A DNA stretch of 9,273 nt, taken from DALYJJ01 sp031969915. GTDB taxonomy: Bacteria > Acidobacteriota > Terriglobia > Bryobacterales > Bryobacteraceae. The stretch spans positions 1-9,273 of the forward strand of contig DALYJJ010000201.1 in NCBI GenBank assembly GCA_031969915.1, written 5' to 3'. The notes beneath the pieces are model-generated. The model saw only the letters and a list, made by a program, of their open reading frames with translations, did not search any database and was not told where the DNA came from. This document shows positions 6,282 through 9,273 of this stretch, one piece after another. Each line of letters starts with the position of its first letter. Position 1 is the first letter of the stretch. A program made the translations under genes and the position numbers.

Positions 6282-6851
6282 ATGCAACACAACGCCGAGG
6301 CAGTGGTGGACGAAGTGATCGCCCTGCTCACCCGCTCGGGCGGCGAACAGTACTTCGGGGAAGCGGTCTCGAAGCTGGCGCACGCCGAGCAATGCGCCTG
6401 GCAGGCCGAGCAGGCGGGCGCGGACGACGAACTGGTCCTGGCCGCGCTGTTGCACGACGTAGGCCACCTGCTGGACGACGAGCGAGCGCAGCGCGACGAG
6501 CGGGTGGGCGTCATCAATCACGACGAATTAGGCGCGCAGTGGCTGCGGGAGCGCGGCTTCGCTCCGCGCCTGGCCCGCCTGGTGGGAGCGCATGTGAACG
6601 CCAAGCGGTATCTCACCGCCACCAACGAAACCTATATGGGGCGCCTGTCGCCGGCAAGCCAGGAGACCCTGCGGCTGCAAGGCGGGCCCATGAACGCGGC
6701 CGAAGCCGCGCAGTTCGCGGAGGAGCCGGAACTGCGGGACATGCTGCGGCTGCGATCGTGGGACGAAATGGCGAAGGACCCGGAGTGGCGGGGCCCTGGC
6801 GCGGAGAGCTATCGCGCGCGGCTTGCGGCGCACCTGGAAAGGCAGCGGTAG
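6282..6851 (+). CDS. phnZ: PhnZ/TmpB-like mixed-valent diiron HD-domain oxygenase
   Basis: The 189-residue protein belongs to the HD-domain oxygenases that use an Fe(II)/Fe(III) pair and O2 to cleave the C-P bond of 1-hydroxylated phosphonates; PhnZ acts on 2-amino-1-hydroxyethylphosphonate and TmpB on its trimethylammonio analogue. Diiron ligands are visible as His34 (KLAHAEQ), His58-Asp59 (LLHDVGH), His80 (INHDE), His104 (GAHVNAKRY) and Asp161 (SWDEM). Tyr24 and Glu27 in YFGE, the residues that bind the second iron before substrate and the substrate amine in PhnZ, are present. His62, Lys108, Ser126, Thr129 and Arg158, recalled as phosphonate contacts, are also present, all at the same residue numbers as I remember for PhnZ. 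No PhnY-type hydroxylase, transporter or other phosphonate gene is in the window. The gene stands alone, divergent from crtE and convergent with the CoA-transferase gene. Family is firm; substrate is inferred. Confidence 0.85.
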   Translation: MQHNAEAVVDEVIALLTRSGGEQYFGEAVSKLAHAEQCAWQAEQAGADDELVLAALLHDVGHLLDDERAQRDERVGVINHDELGAQWLRERGFAPRLARLVGAHVNAKRYLTATNETYMGRLSPASQETLRLQGGPMNAAEAAQFAEEPELRDMLRLRSWDEMAKDPEWRGPGAESYRARLAAHLERQR

Positions 6852-6862
6852 CGGCGCGGCGC

Positions 6863-6877
6863 GGCGGAGCGGCCGCC
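6863..6877. terminator. GC-rich hairpin between convergent genes; possible weak bidirectional terminator
   Basis: GGCGG and CCGCC form a 5-bp stem with a 5-nt loop between the stops of the HD oxygenase gene and the CoA-transferase gene, reaching the last base of the latter's stop codon; an overlapping 8-bp palindrome GCGGCCGC is at 6869-6876. There is no T-tract on either strand, so classical intrinsic termination is doubtful. The whole convergent gap is only 25 nt. Confidence 0.25.
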
Positions 6878-8379
6878 TACTTCCGCCAATCCTCCCAAAC
6901 CACGTTGCGCATGTCGCCGTCGCGGGCGAACTGGCGATGCATGGCAAAGGCGAGCGAGAGCGATTGCGGGGTGTGGCCTTTCTTCACCAGGTCCAGGTAT
7001 TCGAAGAGCTGGTCGCGGAAATCGGGGTGCGCGCACTGGTTGATGATCAGGTGCGCGCGCTCGTGTGGGTCCTTGCCGCGCAGGTCGGCGACGCCGTTCT
7101 CGGTGGCCACGATCTGCACCGAATGCTCACTGTGATCCATGTGCGTGACCGTGGGAACGATGGTCGAGATCTTGCCGCCCTTGGCGGTGGACGGGCAACT
7201 GAAGATCGACAGGTAGGCGTTGCGCGTGAAGTCGCCGGAACCGCCGATGCCGTTCATCATCTGGCGGCCGAGGACGTGCGTCGAATTCACGTTGCCGAAG
7301 AGGTCCACTTCGAGGGCGGTGTTCATGGAGATGATGCCCAGGCGGCGGACAATCTCGGGATGGTTGGAGATCTCCTGCGGGCGCATGACCACGCGGCTCC
7401 GGAAGAACTCCAGGTTATCGGTGAGGCGCCGCATCATCTCGGGGCCGAGTGTGAAGGCGCAGGTGGAGGCGAACCTGCAGCGGCCTTTTTCGAGCAGGCC
7501 GATCACCGAGTCCTGGAGCACCTCGGTGTACATCTCGAAGTCCGGGATCTCCGTCGACCGGCCGAGGGCGCCGAGCACGGAGTTGGCGATGTCGCCGACG
7601 CCCGACTGAAGCGGCAGGAAATTGGGCGGGATGCGGCCGGCGTAGATCTCTTTGACCAGGAAGTCGGCGACGTTCTGGCCGATCTGGTCGGTGACGGGCG
7701 TCGCGTCGCCGAAGGCGCCGCACTCGTCTTCAAGGTCGGTGTGCACGATGCCCGCGATCTTGGAGCGCGGCACGATGACCAGCGGCGAGCCGGCGCGGTC
7801 GTTCACGTTGTAGATCGGGATTTCGCGGCGGGTGGGCGGGTCTTCGGGCTCGAAGATGTCGTGCATGCCGAGCAAGGTGGGCGGGTGCTTGGCGTTGAGT
7901 TCGATGAGGATCTTCTCGGCGCGGTTGAGGAATGTCGGCGACGCGCCCACCGAAGTGGTGAGCACGATGCCGCCGCCGGCGGTGACGTCGGCGGCCTCGA
8001 CGATCGCCCAGTGCACGGGGCCGAGGAAGCCGTAGCGGACGGCCTGGGGAAGCACGCTCAAATGCATGTCGAAGAACTTCACGCTGCCGTCGTTGATCTG
8101 GGAGCGCAGCAGGGAATCCGACTGGTAGGGAGTGCGAAAGCTGATGGCCTTGGCCTTGGCGAGGGCGCCGTCGAGCGAAGGGCCGGTGGAAGCGCCGGTG
8201 AGCACGCCGATCTTGAACTCGCGGCCGGCGGCGTGCTCGGCCTCAGCCTTGGCTGCGATGGCCAAAGGAATGGCTTTGGCCGCGCCGGCGGGAGTGAAGC
8301 CGCTGAAGCCGATGGTGTCGCCGTTCTTGATGAAGGCGGCTGCGTCTTCTGGGGTGAGCGTCGGATAACGGAACGCCAT
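6877..8379 (-). CDS. Acetyl-CoA hydrolase/transferase family: succinyl-CoA:acetate or propionate CoA-transferase
   Basis: This 500-residue enzyme exchanges CoA between acyl-CoA and a carboxylate in the cytoplasm. It has the class I CoA-transferase fold of AarC/Cat1/ScpC (YgfH). The predicted catalytic Glu286, which forms the acyl-glutamyl and CoA thioester intermediates, is in MYTEVLQD (283-290). The oxyanion/CoA-binding region NGIGGSGDFTRNA (376-388), the preceding SMNTALEVDLFGNVNSTHV (351-369), and ENGVADLRG (427-435) are all present. The N-terminus has DTIGFSGFTPAG (21-32). Length is normal for the family and the frame is intact. The ATG lies 8 nt after the meaB stop, with a strong Shine-Dalgarno, so the two genes are one operon. 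Pairing with meaB resembles E. coli argK/ygfH and favours propionyl-CoA:succinate exchange in a methylmalonyl-CoA pathway; succinyl-CoA:acetate transfer (AarC) or acetyl-CoA hydrolysis are alternatives that sequence alone does not settle. Confidence 0.9.
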   Translation of the reverse strand: MAFRYPTLTPEDAAAFIKNGDTIGFSGFTPAGAAKAIPLAIAAKAEAEHAAGREFKIGVLTGASTGPSLDGALAKAKAISFRTPYQSDSLLRSQINDGSVKFFDMHLSVLPQAVRYGFLGPVHWAIVEAADVTAGGGIVLTTSVGASPTFLNRAEKILIELNAKHPPTLLGMHDIFEPEDPPTRREIPIYNVNDRAGSPLVIVPRSKIAGIVHTDLEDECGAFGDATPVTDQIGQNVADFLVKEIYAGRIPPNFLPLQSGVGDIANSVLGALGRSTEIPDFEMYTEVLQDSVIGLLEKGRCRFASTCAFTLGPEMMRRLTDNLEFFRSRVVMRPQEISNHPEIVRRLGIISMNTALEVDLFGNVNSTHVLGRQMMNGIGGSGDFTRNAYLSIFSCPSTAKGGKISTIVPTVTHMDHSEHSVQIVATENGVADLRGKDPHERAHLIINQCAHPDFRDQLFEYLDLVKKGHTPQSLSLAFAMHRQFARDGDMRNVVWEDWRK

Positions 8380-8387
8380 GAGATGAA

Positions 8388-9273
8388 CTAGTCCTCCTGA
8401 GGATGAAAGAGCGCGATGAGTTCCCGCGCGGCGGAGAAGGGCGTGGAGGCGCCTTCGCGCACGGCTTTTTCGAGCCGCGGGAGACGGGCGGCGACGCGCT
8501 GGTCGCCGCGGAACAGGTGTTCGAGGCCGAGCGCCAGCAACTCGCGCATCCAGGCCAAAGCCTGAAGGCTGCGGCGTTCGCGCAGCAGGCCCTTGGATTC
8601 AAGATGGGCGCGGTGATCGAGCACCATACGCCAGATTTCGGGGATGCCCGCGCCGTCGAGCGACGAGCAGATCAGAACCTGCGGGCGCCAGCCGTCGGGC
8701 GTCGGCGGAAACAGGCGGAGGGCGCTCGCGTACTCGACGCGCGCGCGTTCAGCGCGGGGCTTGCCTTCGCCGTCGGCCTTATTGACGGCCATGCCGTCGA
8801 TCATTTCGATGATGCCGCGCTTGATGCCCTGCAGTTCGTCGCCGGCGCCGGCGATCATGAGCAGTAGGAAGAAGTCGGTCATGGAGCGGACGGCGGTTTC
8901 GGACTGGCCGACGCCGACGGTCTCGACCAGGACGTTCTGGTAGCCGGCGGCTTCGCAGAGCAGGATGGTTTCGCGGGTGCGGCGGGCTACGCCGCCCAGG
9001 TGGCCGCGCGACGGAGAGGGGCGGATGAACGCGTTCTCCTGGACGGCGAGGCGCTCCATGCGGGTCTTGTCGCCGAGAATGCTGCCGCCGCTCAAGGGGC
9101 TGGAAGGATCGACGCTGAGGACGGCGACCTTTTCGCCGCGCTCGCGAATGAGGTGCATGCCGAGCGTATCGATGAACGTGCTCTTCCCCGCCCCGGGGAC
9201 GCCGGTGATGCCCACGCGCAGCGCTTTGCCGGTATGGGGCAGCACGGCGTCAAGCACGCGCGCGGCGAGTTCG
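8388..9273 (-). CDS. meaB: Methylmalonyl-CoA mutase-associated GTPase MeaB (ArgK), 5' end cut by window edge
   Basis: MeaB is the G3E-family P-loop GTPase that loads and protects adenosylcobalamin on methylmalonyl-CoA mutase. From the in-frame GTG at 9257, visible elements are Walker A GVPGAGKST (19-27), SVDPSSPLSGGSILGDKTR (48-66), the switch-type ETVGVGQSE (112-120), and the guanine-specificity motif NKAD (159-162). The C-terminal helical arm used for dimerisation follows. Family members usually have about 320-330 residues, and the frame stays open through five more codons (ELAAR) to the edge; that GTG is therefore probably not the start, and about 30-40 N-terminal residues lie outside the window. 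It ends 8 nt before the CoA-transferase ATG. A mutase gene (mutA/mutB or sbm) is expected upstream, beyond the right edge; none is visible here. Confidence 0.93.
   Translation of the reverse strand, partial: ELAARVLDAVLPHTGKALRVGITGVPGAGKSTFIDTLGMHLIRERGEKVAVLSVDPSSPLSGGSILGDKTRMERLAVQENAFIRPSPSRGHLGGVARRTRETILLCEAAGYQNVLVETVGVGQSETAVRSMTDFFLLLMIAGAGDELQGIKRGIIEMIDGMAVNKADGEGKPRAERARVEYASALRLFPPTPDGWRPQVLICSSLDGAGIPEIWRMVLDHRAHLESKGLLRERRSLQALAWMRELLALGLEHLFRGDQRVAARLPRLEKAVREGASTPFSAARELIALFHPQED
8392..8398 (-). promoter_or_regulatory. Ribosome binding site of the CoA-transferase gene
   Basis: AGGAGGA, a near-perfect anti-Shine-Dalgarno match, is embedded in the last codons of meaB. The spacer to the ATG is about 12 nt, slightly long. 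It points to coupled translation of the two genes. Confidence 0.7.

Noticed and set aside
6869..6876. GCGGCCGC palindrome as a protein-binding or modification site.
   Set aside because: An 8-bp GC-only palindrome is common in such DNA and forms part of the convergent-gene hairpin already listed.
6823..8391. A 522-codon plus-strand open frame, longer than the gene on the other strand.
   Set aside because: It lies antisense to the CoA-transferase gene, whose protein matches a known family throughout. The plus-strand translation is low-complexity, rich in Gly, Ala, Asp and Val, and matches no family; long antisense frames are expected in GC-rich codon usage.
1..9273. Search for tRNA, rRNA, CRISPR repeats, insertion sequences and phage genes.
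   Set aside because: Nothing consistent with any of these was seen by reading; nearly all bases are used by the nine genes listed.

Overview
The window comes from a GC-rich bacterial chromosome and is almost entirely coding. It has two minus-strand operons, both cut by the window edges, with one plus-strand gene between them. The carotenoid genes, the membrane-anchored molybdenum enzyme and the propionyl/methylmalonyl-CoA genes suggest an aerobic Gram-negative heterotroph. An Acidobacteriota member (Solibacter/Bryobacter-like) is my best guess, but it rests on gene content alone and confidence is low.

Region 1 (about 1-6157, minus strand) is a six-gene carotenoid operon read right to left: crtE (GGPP synthase), crtI (phytoene desaturase), crtB (phytoene synthase), a polytopic molybdopterin oxidoreductase of the sulfite-oxidase fold, a family 2 glycosyltransferase, and a PlsC-like acyltransferase that runs off the left edge. 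Every adjacent pair overlaps: 38, 22, 4, 4 and 4 nt in transcription order. Five of the six genes use GTG or TTG starts. The logic reads GGPP -> phytoene -> lycopene or neurosporene -> a glycosylated, fatty-acylated carotenoid. No cyclase, hydratase or ketolase is present, so the step that creates the acceptor group for the sugar must be encoded elsewhere or beyond the left edge. The molybdenum enzyme is the unexpected member of the operon.

Region 2 (6158-6281) is a 124-nt divergent intergenic region. A perfect AT-rich inverted repeat lies 6 nt upstream of the crtE GTG, where no Shine-Dalgarno is visible. A possible -10 and a good ribosome binding site serve the plus-strand gene.

Region 3 (6282-6851, plus strand) is a single gene for a PhnZ/TmpB-type mixed-valent diiron HD oxygenase. 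Every metal ligand and substrate residue I recall for PhnZ is present at the same residue number, but no other phosphonate gene is visible.

Region 4 (6877-9273, minus strand) holds meaB (truncated by the right edge), the GTPase chaperone of methylmalonyl-CoA mutase, followed 8 nt later by an acetate/propionate:succinate-type CoA-transferase. The pairing resembles the E. coli sbm-argK-ygfG-ygfH locus and implies propionyl-CoA/succinyl-CoA metabolism. The mutase itself probably lies beyond the right edge.

No tRNA, rRNA, CRISPR array, insertion sequence or integrase was seen.
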